DNA from: a bacterium
GTDB lineage: Bacteria > JAMCPX01
Assembly: GCA_021792615.1 (NCBI GenBank)
Contig: JAJYUJ010000039.1
Coordinates: 1 to 22,500, forward strand
Direction: 5' to 3'
Length of the DNA stretch: 22,500 nt
Numbering within the stretch: the stretch's first letter is position 1; the number at the start of each line of letters is the position of its first letter. The notes below the pieces were generated by a model. It was not told where the DNA came from and did not search any database. It worked only from the letters and a program-made list of their open reading frames with translations. Both the position numbers and the translations under genes were made by a program. This document shows, piece after piece, positions 8,588 to 16,257 of this stretch.

Positions 8588-9340
8588 CTATGCCTCTACC
8601 TGCAACGGGCCTTCTGCCCTTCTCTCCAGAAATTGCCTGACAATCGGATCCTGTGTGTTTCTGAAATCATCAGGACTACCATATAAAACAACTTTGCCTT
8701 TGTAAAGCATTGCTATCCATCGGGCTATCTTGAAGGTACCCGGTATATCATGGCTTATAACGATGCTGGTCACGCCGAGGCGTTTTTGTGTGTTCAAAAT
8801 AAGGTTGTCTATCGTATCGCTCATGACCGGATCAAGACCTGTCGTGGGTTCATCAAAGATAAGCACCTGGGGATCAAGGGCTATTGCCCGCGCAAGGCCG
8901 ACGCGTTTTTTCATGCCGCCGCTCAATTCCGCAGGGTAAAGCTGTTCAACACCTTTCAGTCCTACTATGGCCAGCTTTTCCCGGACAACGTCCATAATCT
9001 TTGACGGGGAAAGTCCGGTATGTTCTCTCAGGGGGAAAGCGACATTCTCGCCGACGGTCATTGAATCGAATAATGCCGAGTTCTGAAACAACACGCCGAA
9101 GTTCTTGATAATACCGCCAAATTCTTTGCGCTTTAATTTTGTAATGTCCGCGCCGTTTACGATAATCTGCCCGGCATCAGGCCGCAACAGTCCTATGATG
9201 TGCTTGATAAGCACGCTTTTTCCGCAACCGGTCTGACCGACGATGACCGTGGTTTTGCCGTCCTCTATCGTAAGGTCTATGCCGTTCAGCACACTATTCG
9301 TACCGAATGATTTTTTTAGCCCTTTAATATCTATCTGCAT
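8588..9340 (-). CDS. mlaF: ABC transporter ATPase, MlaF type
   Basis: This is the cytoplasmic ATPase of the MCE lipid transporter, 250 residues from ATG 9340. It has Walker A GQTGCGKS (35-42), Q-loop region LFQNSALFDSMTVGENV, the signature LSGGMKKRV that is typical of MlaF rather than generic ABC proteins, Walker B LIFDEPTTGLDP, and the H-loop SHDI. The stop of mlaE lies two bases before this ATG. A TTG at 9346 overlapping that stop by four bases is an alternative start. There is no clear ribosome binding site, which fits translational coupling to mlaE. It is expected to power lipid movement through the MlaE permease and the MlaD-type ring. Confidence 0.95.
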   Translation of the reverse strand: MQIDIKGLKKSFGTNSVLNGIDLTIEDGKTTVIVGQTGCGKSVLIKHIIGLLRPDAGQIIVNGADITKLKRKEFGGIIKNFGVLFQNSALFDSMTVGENVAFPLREHTGLSPSKIMDVVREKLAIVGLKGVEQLYPAELSGGMKKRVGLARAIALDPQVLIFDEPTTGLDPVMSDTIDNLILNTQKRLGVTSIVISHDIPGTFKIARWIAMLYKGKVVLYGSPDDFRNTQDPIVRQFLERRAEGPLQVEA

Positions 9341-9342
9341 AA

Positions 9343-10125
9343 TCAAAACAAGAGCGCGGTCAAAAAATAGTCCGCTATCAGTATGGATACCGAGGAAATG
9401 ACTACAGCCTGTGTTGCCGCCTTGCCGACACCCTCAGCTCCCTTTTCCGCAAAATATCCCTTATAGCATCCAACAACTGCTATAATGGCTCCAAACACTG
9501 CCGCCTTCAAAAGGCCTATGTATACATCTTTGAGGTCCACCATATAAATGGTATCGTTTATAAAGCGGTTACCATTGAGACCGAGAAAGAACACAGCCAT
9601 AAAATAACTTCCGATGATACCGATAAAATCAAACAATATCGTCAGCATTGGAAGCATGATGATCGATGATAAAACGCGCGGCGTTATCAGATACTGGACC
9701 GGGTTTATACTCATGGTATAAAGGGCATCTATCTGTTCTGTTACCTTCATCGTTCCAAGTTCCGCTGCCATCGCAGAGCCGACCCTGCCGGTTACCATAA
9801 GCCCGGTGAGGACAGGACCAAGCTCCCGCGCCAGTGACAGTGCTACGGACGGTCCTATGAGGTTTTCCGCACCGAACAACCTGAATGCATACGATGTCTG
9901 GAGTGCAAACACCATGCCGGTAAACGCGCCGGTAAGCAATACTATAAAACTTGATTCGACACCGATAAACTCCATCTGCTTTAAAAAAAGCCTCATTCTG
10001 AAAGGTGGCACAAACAACAGTCCGGCGGACTGGAGGAAGGTCGAGAATATACCGCCCAATTCTTCAAGGAGCGTGGTAAATCTTGCGCCTATATACTCAA
10101 ATATGGCTATCGGCCTGAATGTCAT
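9343..10125 (-). CDS. mlaE: MlaE-family ABC transporter permease
   Basis: This is an inner-membrane permease of 260 residues, the family's usual size, with several hydrophobic segments. Family-typical stretches are GAFTGMVFALQTSYAFRLFGAENLIG, ARELGPVLTGLMVTGRVGSAMAAELGTMKVTEQIDAL and the closing SILIADYFLTALL. It forms the membrane core between MlaF and the MCE protein. The start is set at ATG 10125, one base after the alr stop; a start at 10176 would overlap alr by about 50 bases and add unconserved residues. AAGGAT lies about 11 bases upstream. It is the first gene of the E-F-D trio and is continuous with alr. Confidence 0.95.
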   Translation of the reverse strand: MTFRPIAIFEYIGARFTTLLEELGGIFSTFLQSAGLLFVPPFRMRLFLKQMEFIGVESSFIVLLTGAFTGMVFALQTSYAFRLFGAENLIGPSVALSLARELGPVLTGLMVTGRVGSAMAAELGTMKVTEQIDALYTMSINPVQYLITPRVLSSIIMLPMLTILFDFIGIIGSYFMAVFFLGLNGNRFINDTIYMVDLKDVYIGLLKAAVFGAIIAVVGCYKGYFAEKGAEGVGKAATQAVVISSVSILIADYFLTALLF

Positions 10126-10126
10126 A

Positions 10127-11215
10127 TTATTCGTAGATCCTTTTGAGACTTGAACCCATACTGCACAATAACTCATAACTTATTGTCGAAGCAAGCGATG
10201 CGATTTGATCCGCACCTATATACATGGAGCCGTCTTTCCCTATAATAAGCACCTTATCACCAACGCGGGCATGTATGCCCTTCATATCTATCATGGTATG
10301 GTTCATCGTCACCCTTCCGACAACGTATACCTTTTTACCCTTTATGCCAACAAATCCTGTATTGGAAAGCATGCGCGAATATCCATCGGCATAGCCAACC
10401 GGCAGAACCCCCACTACCGTATCCTTTTTCAGCCTGTACGTTCTCCCATAACTGATGGCGTACCCCTTTTTCAGAGCCTTAACAGAGATGAGTTTTGAGA
10501 AAACATGCATCACCGGCGTCAAGCCTTTCCTGCCATAGCCATAGAGGCTTATCCCTGCTCTCACCATGTCAAAACAGGATTCGGGGTAATTGAAGAATGT
10601 ATCCGTATTTGCCGCATGGGAGATCAACCGCCGGGACAGCCTTGATTCAAGGAACCCCTGTACCTTTTGAAACCGCTTTATCTGGACCTTCGTAAAATAT
10701 GCAGAATCATGCGCATCGGATATATGTGTGGCGACACCGGTAATATTGAGATTTTTTGTTTTTTCGAGAACACGGTTCAGGGCGGCCATATCATCATACA
10801 AAAATCCCAGTCTTCCCATACCGGTATCAATCTTCAGATGTATGTTCCTCCGTACGTTTCTTTTTCTTGATTCCCTGTCAAGCAGCTCAACCTGGCCTGC
10901 ACTATACACGAGCGGGACAAGGTTATGGTCAATCAACATATCTTCTTCCCCCGGCTGGAAACCCGAGAGAACATAGATTGGAGACGATATACCTGCCTGC
11001 CTCAGAACCACCCCTTCCTGAATAAATGCTACGCCAAACCCATCAACACCTGCCCTTTCCAATGCTGTTGAAACAGCGACGATACCGTGTCCGTAGGCAT
11101 CCGACTTTACGACGGCCATAACGGCGGTGCCTTTCCGGATGCTTTTTTTTATCGAGGTTAGATTACGGACCAAGCCCTTCAGATCAATGCGCGCGTAGGT
11201 GTACGGGTTGTTCAT
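10127..11215 (-). CDS. alr: Alanine racemase
   Basis: This is a PLP enzyme making D-alanine for peptidoglycan, 362 residues. The PLP-binding lysine is Lys37 in AVVKSDAYGHG. The second catalytic base is Tyr256 in ISYGRTY, followed by the conserved VLPVGYADGYSR. RVTMNHTMID and the C-terminal TISYELLCSMGSSLKRIY are also typical. The start is ATG 11215, which overlaps the stop of the EnvC-like gene in the arrangement ATGA; a GTG at 11230 is less likely. Its position directly between a septal-amidase activator and the lipid transporter genes ties cell-wall precursor supply to envelope construction in one transcript. Confidence 0.97.
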   Translation of the reverse strand: MNNPYTYARIDLKGLVRNLTSIKKSIRKGTAVMAVVKSDAYGHGIVAVSTALERAGVDGFGVAFIQEGVVLRQAGISSPIYVLSGFQPGEEDMLIDHNLVPLVYSAGQVELLDRESRKRNVRRNIHLKIDTGMGRLGFLYDDMAALNRVLEKTKNLNITGVATHISDAHDSAYFTKVQIKRFQKVQGFLESRLSRRLISHAANTDTFFNYPESCFDMVRAGISLYGYGRKGLTPVMHVFSKLISVKALKKGYAISYGRTYRLKKDTVVGVLPVGYADGYSRMLSNTGFVGIKGKKVYVVGRVTMNHTMIDMKGIHARVGDKVLIIGKDGSMYIGADQIASLASTISYELLCSMGSSLKRIYE

Positions 11216-12333
11216 CGTGAAGTCAACCACTCTTCCGGGTTGAGGGGCTTTTCGCCGTGCCGTATTTCGAAGTAAAGGGTTTTTTCCCTGCCGAGTCCGG
11301 CGTCTCCTACCTTGCCTATCGATTGACCTGCTTTGACCTCATCGCCAATTTTTGCATCGGTATCTCCCACATGAGCGTATATGGTAAAATACCGGTCCCC
11401 GTGATCGAGAATGATGGTATTCCCATAGCCCTTCAGCCATTCAGACCACACAACCACACCCGGGTAAACTGCTTTTATAGGCACATCCGACTGCACGACA
11501 AATAAAACACCTTTTGCATTGATAATGCTGTCTGTCGATTTACCGAAAATTCTTTCTAATCTCCCCCGTACCGGGAAAGGCAGTTTTCCTTCCATCGATG
11601 CAAACCCTGTTTTTAGACCCGATGTACCCTCCAGAGATTTCAGCGTATGCTGCAACTTTTCCTCCGACACCTGCAACTCGATCAATACCTTTCTCGTTGC
11701 CTGCGTGCTGCGCCTGATGTTTGCAAGCATCAGGGTCTTCTGCATTCTTGTACGCATAAGGTCTGCCCTTTGCTTATTGAGATTATCCGTTACCGTATCA
11801 AGCCGGGATTTTTGCTCTGCGTATTTTTTTTTCTCTACGACAAGAGACTCCGCTTCTGCCCGGTATTCCTTCTCCTCCTTCTCATCATGCCGGATTATAT
11901 ACCCCATTAAGGTATACCGCTTCTCCATATCAACGGGAGAATCCGAGGCGAGCATGAGTTGAAGATACCCTGTTTGCTGCAATTTAAAACTTGCGACCAG
12001 TCGCTTGCCGATAATATTTTTTTTGGCCGATATGCTTGCGTTGATGGAGGCGATCTTGTTTTGCGTTGTGTTGATTTCTTTTGTAAGGTTTGTTTTTTCC
12101 ATATTCAGTGCGCCTATCCTGGATTCAATCCCGGCGTTCTGCTTGTCTATGGAATCAATTTCGTTCAGTATTGCCCAGGCCTTCTGTTTGGAGATTTTTA
12201 TCTCTTCTCTTTTTTCTTTTATAGATCTTTTTATTTCGTTTAACCGGTTTTTTACCGGGTGCCTTTCTGATTTGCAGTACCCGGAGATTGGGACAAGAAC
12301 CAAGAGTATTACGGTCAAAAGGATTTTTCCCAT
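11212..12333 (-). CDS. envC: EnvC-like murein hydrolase activator (degenerate LytM/M23 domain)
   Basis: This exported protein of 373 residues has a signal peptide at 1-20, a long coiled coil at about 25-240 (KEKREEIKISKQKAWAILNE onward) and a LytM/M23 domain at about 255-373. The zinc-binding residues are gone: the place of the H-x-x-x-D motif reads NAKGV and that of H-x-H reads TLYFE. The related M23 gene at 13577 keeps them all. Catalytically dead LytM proteins with this coiled-coil layout activate cell-wall amidases during division, so this is most likely an EnvC-type activator. The start is ATG 12333, with TTG 12348 as an alternative; neither has a good ribosome binding site. No amidase gene is in view. 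Confidence 0.85.
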   Translation of the reverse strand: MGKILLTVILLVLVPISGYCKSERHPVKNRLNEIKRSIKEKREEIKISKQKAWAILNEIDSIDKQNAGIESRIGALNMEKTNLTKEINTTQNKIASINASISAKKNIIGKRLVASFKLQQTGYLQLMLASDSPVDMEKRYTLMGYIIRHDEKEEKEYRAEAESLVVEKKKYAEQKSRLDTVTDNLNKQRADLMRTRMQKTLMLANIRRSTQATRKVLIELQVSEEKLQHTLKSLEGTSGLKTGFASMEGKLPFPVRGRLERIFGKSTDSIINAKGVLFVVQSDVPIKAVYPGVVVWSEWLKGYGNTIILDHGDRYFTIYAHVGDTDAKIGDEVKAGQSIGKVGDAGLGREKTLYFEIRHGEKPLNPEEWLTSR

Positions 12334-12383
12334 ACGATTATAGAGCAATGCGGAATGGCTCGATCAAAAAAACAATCCTGTGG

Positions 12384-12403
12384 ATTCCCACTCTCGTGAG
12401 AAT
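12384..12403. repeat. Dispersed intergenic hairpin, diverged copy
   Basis: ATTCCCAC and GTGAGAAT flank a four-base loop; the arms pair at seven of eight positions. The segment, including the preceding TGG, resembles the hairpin at 17951-17970 (TGG then ATTCCCGT...ACGGGAAT). Both lie between minus-strand genes. Short palindromes reading roughly GGATTCCC...GGGAAT are common intergenic repeats in environmental bacteria. Confidence 0.5.
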
Positions 12404-12421
12404 TATGGAAACCCCCATAAA

Positions 12422-12766
<345 letters not shown>

Positions 12767-12780
12767 TTACCTCTTTAAAA

Positions 12781-12810
12781 TGTATATCATCCCTCTTGAA
12801 AAAAGATCAA
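12781..12810 (-). promoter_or_regulatory. Putative sigma70-type promoter for glnB
   Basis: On the minus strand TTGATC (12810-12805) and TATACA (12786-12781) are separated by 18 bases, about 20 bases before the glnB ATG. This leaves room for the ribosome binding site. It is a match by eye only. Confidence 0.4.
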
Positions 12811-12819
12811 GCAGATTTG

Positions 12820-13470
12820 TTATCCCTTGTCCGGCAAGTCGTCCGAAGGCACAGGTATAAATCCCTTTCCTATCAAATAGAGCTCTGAAGAAGAGCTCCT
12901 CGAAGCCGGAGGCTTGGTCGTATAAATCTCCTTAAAATATAAACCGGCCTGTTTCAAAAAAGATTTCAGCTCCGGACTGTAAAATAGTTTTATAAGGAAA
13001 TTACCGTTGTTTTTCAGAAGCTCCGGCAGATAGGAAACGACGAGTTGAGCCAACTCGAGGTTCCTGGTATTGTCCGTCGATGCGTTGCCCGTAATATTGA
13101 TGGAGACGTCGGATACAACGGCGTCAAATTTGCCGTTGATCGCGGCAATGACCTGCTGCCGTATGAGAGGTTCCTGAATATCACCCTTTATAGTTACAGC
13201 TTTGGTGTTACAGGTCTTGCCGGTCCTCTTCGCCGAATTCGTCATGGGAGGGATATCCAGGAGATCAATCCCGACTACCGTGCCGTCTTCCCCGATAACT
13301 TCCATAATCACCTGCATCCAGCCCCCGGGTGCGGCACCGATATCGAGGACCCTGCTGCCGTGCCGTATAAGATGATACGAATTGTTCAGTTGAATGAGTT
13401 TGAAGGATGCCCTGGACCGGTATCCCTGCTGCTTTGCGAGCCTGTAATAACCGTCTTTTCTTATATACAT
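12820..13470 (-). CDS. rlmE: 23S rRNA 2'-O-methyltransferase RlmE (FtsJ/RrmJ)
   Basis: This SAM-dependent enzyme methylates the 2'-OH of a uridine in the ribosomal A-loop during late 50S assembly. It has 216 residues, normal length. The SAM site is VLDIGAAPGGW (41-51). The catalytic tetrad K-D-K-E is complete: Lys24 (RASFKLIQL), Asp121 (VVSDVS), Lys161 (NFLIKLF) and Glu196 (SSSELYLIG). The start is ATG 13470; there is no clear ribosome binding site, and the upstream 106 bases are an AT-rich repeat region. The PII gene follows 56 bases downstream. Confidence 0.96.
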   Translation of the reverse strand: MYIRKDGYYRLAKQQGYRSRASFKLIQLNNSYHLIRHGSRVLDIGAAPGGWMQVIMEVIGEDGTVVGIDLLDIPPMTNSAKRTGKTCNTKAVTIKGDIQEPLIRQQVIAAINGKFDAVVSDVSINITGNASTDNTRNLELAQLVVSYLPELLKNNGNFLIKLFYSPELKSFLKQAGLYFKEIYTTKPPASRSSSSELYLIGKGFIPVPSDDLPDKG

Positions 13471-13494
13471 ACGAATACACTAAAGAAATGAAAA

Positions 13495-13550
13495 ATTCAA
13501 AATTAACTATTCAATATTGAGTCTTTAATTCTTAATTTTGAATATTGAAT
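13495..13550. repeat. AT-rich intergenic inverted repeats
   Basis: ATTCAAAATTAA (13495-13506) is the exact reverse complement of 13532-13543, and ATTCAATATT (13509-13518) is the exact reverse complement of 13541-13550. The two pairs interleave rather than nest, so they cannot both form one simple hairpin; either could pair, or the stretch is a degenerate tandem of one AT-rich motif. It fills the gap between the M23 gene and rlmE and probably contains whatever promoter rlmE has. Confidence 0.6.
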
Positions 13551-13576
13551 CTTGGGTTTCTTATAGACCGCCGGGG

Positions 13577-14503
13577 TTACTGGAAATTACCGACAAGGTA
13601 TCTCATGGGATTTACCGGAATACCGTTTATCCTTACCTCATAGTGTACGTGCGGGCCTGTTGAAAACCCCGTGTCGCCTACCAAACCTATCACCTGCCCG
13701 CGTTTTACTATCTCTCCGGCCTTGACCTTTATCTTGCTCATGTGCCCGTACAGGGTGGTGATACCATATCCATGATCTATGATCACCGTGTTGCCGTACC
13801 CGGTTTCCCATCCTGCATAGCTGACAATGCCGTTGCTTGGAGCTTTTATGGGATTGCCTAACTGCGTTGCAATGTCAATGCCCTCATGCATCTCTTTTCC
13901 GCCGGTAATCGGGTTGATACGCCAGCCGAAACCCGAGCTTATAAAACCTCTCACAGGCCATATCGAAGGGGTTGCAAGCAAGAGGTCCTTTTTATCGAGG
14001 ATATTCTCATAAACCTCCTGTAAACTCTTCTCTTCCATACCCGTCTTTGAAAGCAGATCGTTTATATCCATCTCCATTTTTTTGACCAGCATGTCTTTGC
14101 TGACTCCGGTCAGGGGAACGGGGTAGCCGCCTGTATCAATGGTAGGACCTCCAATACTGTAGGTGTTCTCTTTTTGAGAGGCTGCGTTTTCGATATTGGC
14201 AAGTATACGTATCTTCATATCGAACTGCTGAATGGATTCAAGCCGTGTTTGTAAGGTATGGATCTTGTTCGCAAAATCCATAATCTGGTTATTCTGCTCC
14301 ACAACAAGCTTGCGTGTGCTAAACAGCTCATGCCCCTGATATTGCTGATGTAAAAACTCATAGACAAGAAAGGTAAATACAAGAGCAAAGCTCGCGAGCA
14401 CCAGAATACCGGCCTTTATCATATTCGAGCTTACGGATGCCCTTTTTGTCTTTTCTGTACCCTCGGGTACAATGATAAATGTAAATTTTTTATGTTTATT
14501 CAT
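13577..14503 (-). CDS. M23-family peptidoglycan endopeptidase, membrane anchored
   Basis: This 308-residue protein has a cytoplasmic N-terminus, one membrane segment (about 29-49), a helical linker to about 175, and a C-terminal LytM/M23 domain. The zinc and catalytic residues are all present: His206 and Asp210 in MHEGIDI, and His285 and His287 in PHVHYEV. It should therefore be an active peptidoglycan cross-link hydrolase in the periplasm. GAGG lies 8 bases before the ATG. It has its own promoter and an operator-like palindrome upstream, unlike most genes here. Its domain is homologous to the degenerate LytM domain of the EnvC-like gene two genes downstream, so enzyme and likely activator are encoded close together. 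Confidence 0.92.
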   Translation of the reverse strand: MNKHKKFTFIIVPEGTEKTKRASVSSNMIKAGILVLASFALVFTFLVYEFLHQQYQGHELFSTRKLVVEQNNQIMDFANKIHTLQTRLESIQQFDMKIRILANIENAASQKENTYSIGGPTIDTGGYPVPLTGVSKDMLVKKMEMDINDLLSKTGMEEKSLQEVYENILDKKDLLLATPSIWPVRGFISSGFGWRINPITGGKEMHEGIDIATQLGNPIKAPSNGIVSYAGWETGYGNTVIIDHGYGITTLYGHMSKIKVKAGEIVKRGQVIGLVGDTGFSTGPHVHYEVRINGIPVNPMRYLVGNFQ

Positions 14504-14531
14504 ACGACTGCCCTCATCAGGCGTACTTTTA

Positions 14532-14561
14532 TATAAAGCACAAAACCATTCTTTCTGTCAA
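14532..14561 (-). promoter_or_regulatory. Putative sigma70-type promoter for the M23 gene
   Basis: On the minus strand a perfect -35 box TTGACA (14561-14556) and TTTATA (14537-14532) are 18 bases apart. The -10 box lies about 28 bases before the M23 ATG. Confidence 0.65.
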
Positions 14562-14567
14562 CAGAAA
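14552..14567. promoter_or_regulatory. Operator-like palindrome over the -35 box
   Basis: TTTCTGT-CA-ACAGAAA has seven-base perfect arms around two bases, and on the minus strand it contains the TTGACA box. A dimeric regulator bound here would block RNA polymerase. No regulator gene is nearby. A chance palindrome cannot be excluded. Confidence 0.45.
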
Positions 14568-14648
14568 TTAGCCCTTGCCCGTGCTGCCTGTTTTGTCTGG
14601 AGCCTTACCCCGTCAAAAAGCACCATGTATGATAAACCGCCGGACTTG

Positions 14649-14688
14649 CCCCATAGGTGCATAGTCCCGAGGAGGACTTTCACCGGGG
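14649..14688 (-). other. Structured GC-rich hairpin after the transaldolase gene
   Basis: Starting right after the transaldolase stop, the minus strand reads CCCC-GGTG-AA-AGTCC-(loop)-GGACT-ATG-CACC-TAT-GGGG, so three stem blocks (4, 4 and 5 pairs) nest with small internal loops. No T-run follows, so it is not a classic intrinsic terminator. The continuing GCAAGTCCGGCGG stretch is GC-rich and non-coding. It could be a 3' stabilising structure or the remnant of a repeat or structured RNA. No family could be assigned. Confidence 0.5.
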
Positions 14689-14689
14689 T

Positions 14690-15346
14690 TTATTTCTTCA
14701 ATGCGTTTTTCAGCTTTTCCCAGTCTTTATTAAAGGTTTCAATACCCCTGTCCGTAAGCGGGTGCTTCATAAGCCGTTCAAGCACATTGAACGGTACTGT
14801 TGCTATGTGGGCTCCAATCATCGCAGATTGCACAAAGTGCACGGGGTGTCGTATGCTTGCAACAATGATCTCCGTTGGAAACAGGTAATTGTCAAAAATG
14901 GTCACGATCTCCTGTATAAGCTCCATGCCGTTGCCGGATATGTCGTCTATCCTGCCGACGAACGGGCTTACATAGCTTGCCCCGGCCTTTGCCGCAAGCA
15001 GTGCCTGGGACGACGAGAATACCAGAGTTACATTCGTTTTTATACCCTGTTCCGAAAGCCTTTTTACCGCTATCAATCCCTGCTCGCACATGGGGATCTT
15101 TATCACGACGTTTTTCCCCATTTTTGAAAGAGGTTGTGCCTCTTTTACCATGCCGTTTGCATCAGGTGAAACAACCTCTGCGTTTACCGGACCATGGACA
15201 AGCCTGATAATCTCCTTAAGCTGTGCGACAGGCTCCTTGCCTTCCTTTGACAAAAGGCTTGGATTGGTCGTAACACCATCTATCAATCCCAGCTCAACCG
15301 CTCTCTTTATCTCCGCTGTATTTGCCGTATCGAGAAAAATCTTCAT
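14690..15346 (-). CDS. tal: Transaldolase, small fructose-6-phosphate aldolase (FSA/TalC) type
   Basis: This is a cytoplasmic pentose-phosphate-pathway enzyme of 218 residues, the short single-domain class. It opens with [20 protein letters not shown], followed by [12 protein letters not shown], and Lys83 in VIKIPM is the Schiff-base lysine. [14 protein letters not shown] and the closing [15 protein letters not shown] are typical. In the family it exchanges dihydroxyacetone units between sugar phosphates, or acts as an aldolase; the two cannot be told apart here. AAGGAG 7 bases before the ATG overlaps the stop codon of the upstream barrel gene (12-base gap), so the two are co-transcribed. Confidence 0.95.
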   Translation of the reverse strand: MKIFLDTANTAEIKRAVELGLIDGVTTNPSLLSKEGKEPVAQLKEIIRLVHGPVNAEVVSPDANGMVKEAQPLSKMGKNVVIKIPMCEQGLIAVKRLSEQGIKTNVTLVFSSSQALLAAKAGASYVSPFVGRIDDISGNGMELIQEIVTIFDNYLFPTEIIVASIRHPVHFVQSAMIGAHIATVPFNVLERLMKHPLTDRGIETFNKDWEKLKNALKK

Positions 15347-15358
15347 ATTCCTTCTCCT

Positions 15359-16222
15359 TTAGAAAAACGTATATCCAACACTGCCTTCCACGGACTGGAC
15401 ATCGAACACATGCACCTCAAAATTAAAGAACACGTACGGTGTGATAAACTGGTCGAGTCCGAATATACCGCCAAGGTTATACTTTGAGCTATAATTAAAA
15501 TTGGGATTTGTAAAGGAAAGGTCAACATTCGAGGCTTGCAGACCGCCATACGTAACGGTATTTAAATTTTTAAATGCCGCATAAACCGCACCGCTGTATT
15601 CGAAATTATTTACACTGCGCACGCCATTGCCGCTCTGGGTGTTGTGGACGTCCGCATTGATGTTGATGGTGAACCTGCTTCTATGGGGATCCGGCAGTGA
15701 TAACCTGAACCCTCCGCCAAAAGAGCCGCCGAGATAGCCCTTAAAATCCGGATCGGAAAGCCATATATCGCTAAACCCTCCGTCTGCATATATACTCAGC
15801 TGACTGACGATATTGTACCGTGCAACTATGGAAAATCCCTTGGAGGACATATCCGCATCCCCGCTGTCCGAAGAGGTAACCCTGCGCATCGTATAATCAA
15901 TGCCAAACCCAAGGGAAACATCGCCTGTTTTCTGTCCGACGGACATGGCGCCAATGGGGGTTGCGTATGCCCGATGCGGCAGACAGAGGATGGCAACAAG
16001 AGCGAAAGCCAAAACTATACCCCTCGCATTGAATTCCCGGCCCAAGCCCGGCCCGGGTGCCCCGCCCTTCTTAAACTTCTGCGTTATCCCTCTTACATAA
16101 GAGGGAATAAGGGAGTTACTTTTTTCTTTTATTTCAAAGAATACACCCTGTATATCTTTTCGATGCTTTCCTAACCTATGCCATGTTCCTTTCCCTGTTT
16201 GAATGTTGCGCATAAATTTCAT
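15359..16222 (-). CDS. Outer-membrane beta-barrel protein; N-terminus probably disrupted
   Basis: The C-terminal 215 or so residues after a signal-like core (IVLAFALVAILCLPHRAYA) are alternating strands with many Gly and aromatic residues (GDVSLGFGIDYTMRRV, QLSIYADGGFSDIWL) and end in VGYTFF. The terminal Phe fits the outer-membrane assembly signal. The function is unknown. From ATG 16222 (AGGGAG upstream) the frame carries about 65 odd basic residues before the signal core, through a hairpin and a G-rich repeat. An ATG at 16029 would give a normal signal peptide directly, MRG then the hydrophobic core, if the run of four Gs that follows had one more base. The annotated start is therefore doubtful, and the gene may be frameshifted. 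Confidence 0.6.
   Translation of the reverse strand: MKFMRNIQTGKGTWHRLGKHRKDIQGVFFEIKEKSNSLIPSYVRGITQKFKKGGAPGPGLGREFNARGIVLAFALVAILCLPHRAYATPIGAMSVGQKTGDVSLGFGIDYTMRRVTSSDSGDADMSSKGFSIVARYNIVSQLSIYADGGFSDIWLSDPDFKGYLGGSFGGGFRLSLPDPHRSRFTININADVHNTQSGNGVRSVNNFEYSGAVYAAFKNLNTVTYGGLQASNVDLSFTNPNFNYSSKYNLGGIFGLDQFITPYVFFNFEVHVFDVQSVEGSVGYTFF
16036..16067 (-). other. G-quadruplex-type motif upstream of the barrel gene
   Basis: The minus strand carries six runs of three or four Gs in 32 bases (plus-strand C-runs at 36-38, 41-43, 47-49, 52-54, 60-63 and 65-67 of the 16000 block), with spacers of 1-5 bases. This matches the usual G-quadruplex pattern and ends seven bases before the ATG at 16029. 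Confidence 0.6.
16087..16106. repeat. Perfect 9-bp-stem hairpin repeat
   Basis: TCCCTCTTA-CA-TAAGAGGGA is a perfect 20-base inverted repeat. It resembles widespread intergenic palindromes of environmental genomes. A related shorter copy lies at 16239-16257. Confidence 0.65.
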
Positions 16223-16238
16223 AACGCTCCCTGTCCCC

Positions 16239-16257
16239 CTCTTATCCTGAGTAAGAG
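16239..16257. repeat. Second, diverged copy of the CCTCTTA/TAAGAG hairpin
   Basis: CTCTTA and TAAGAG pair around a seven-base loop. It shares the core CCCTCTTA...TAAGAG with 16087-16106. The two copies bracket about 130 bases between the GH1 gene and the barrel gene. Confidence 0.45.

Noticed and set aside
12331-12348. TATAAT box three bases before the EnvC-like ATG, considered as a leaderless promoter
   Set aside because: With the normal 6-7 base distance transcription would start inside or after the ATG, so it cannot serve this start codon.
13470-14506. Shared TCGT-ATG context at the starts of rlmE, the M23 gene and the EnvC-like gene
   Set aside because: Only four bases are shared in three unrelated genes; chance explains it.
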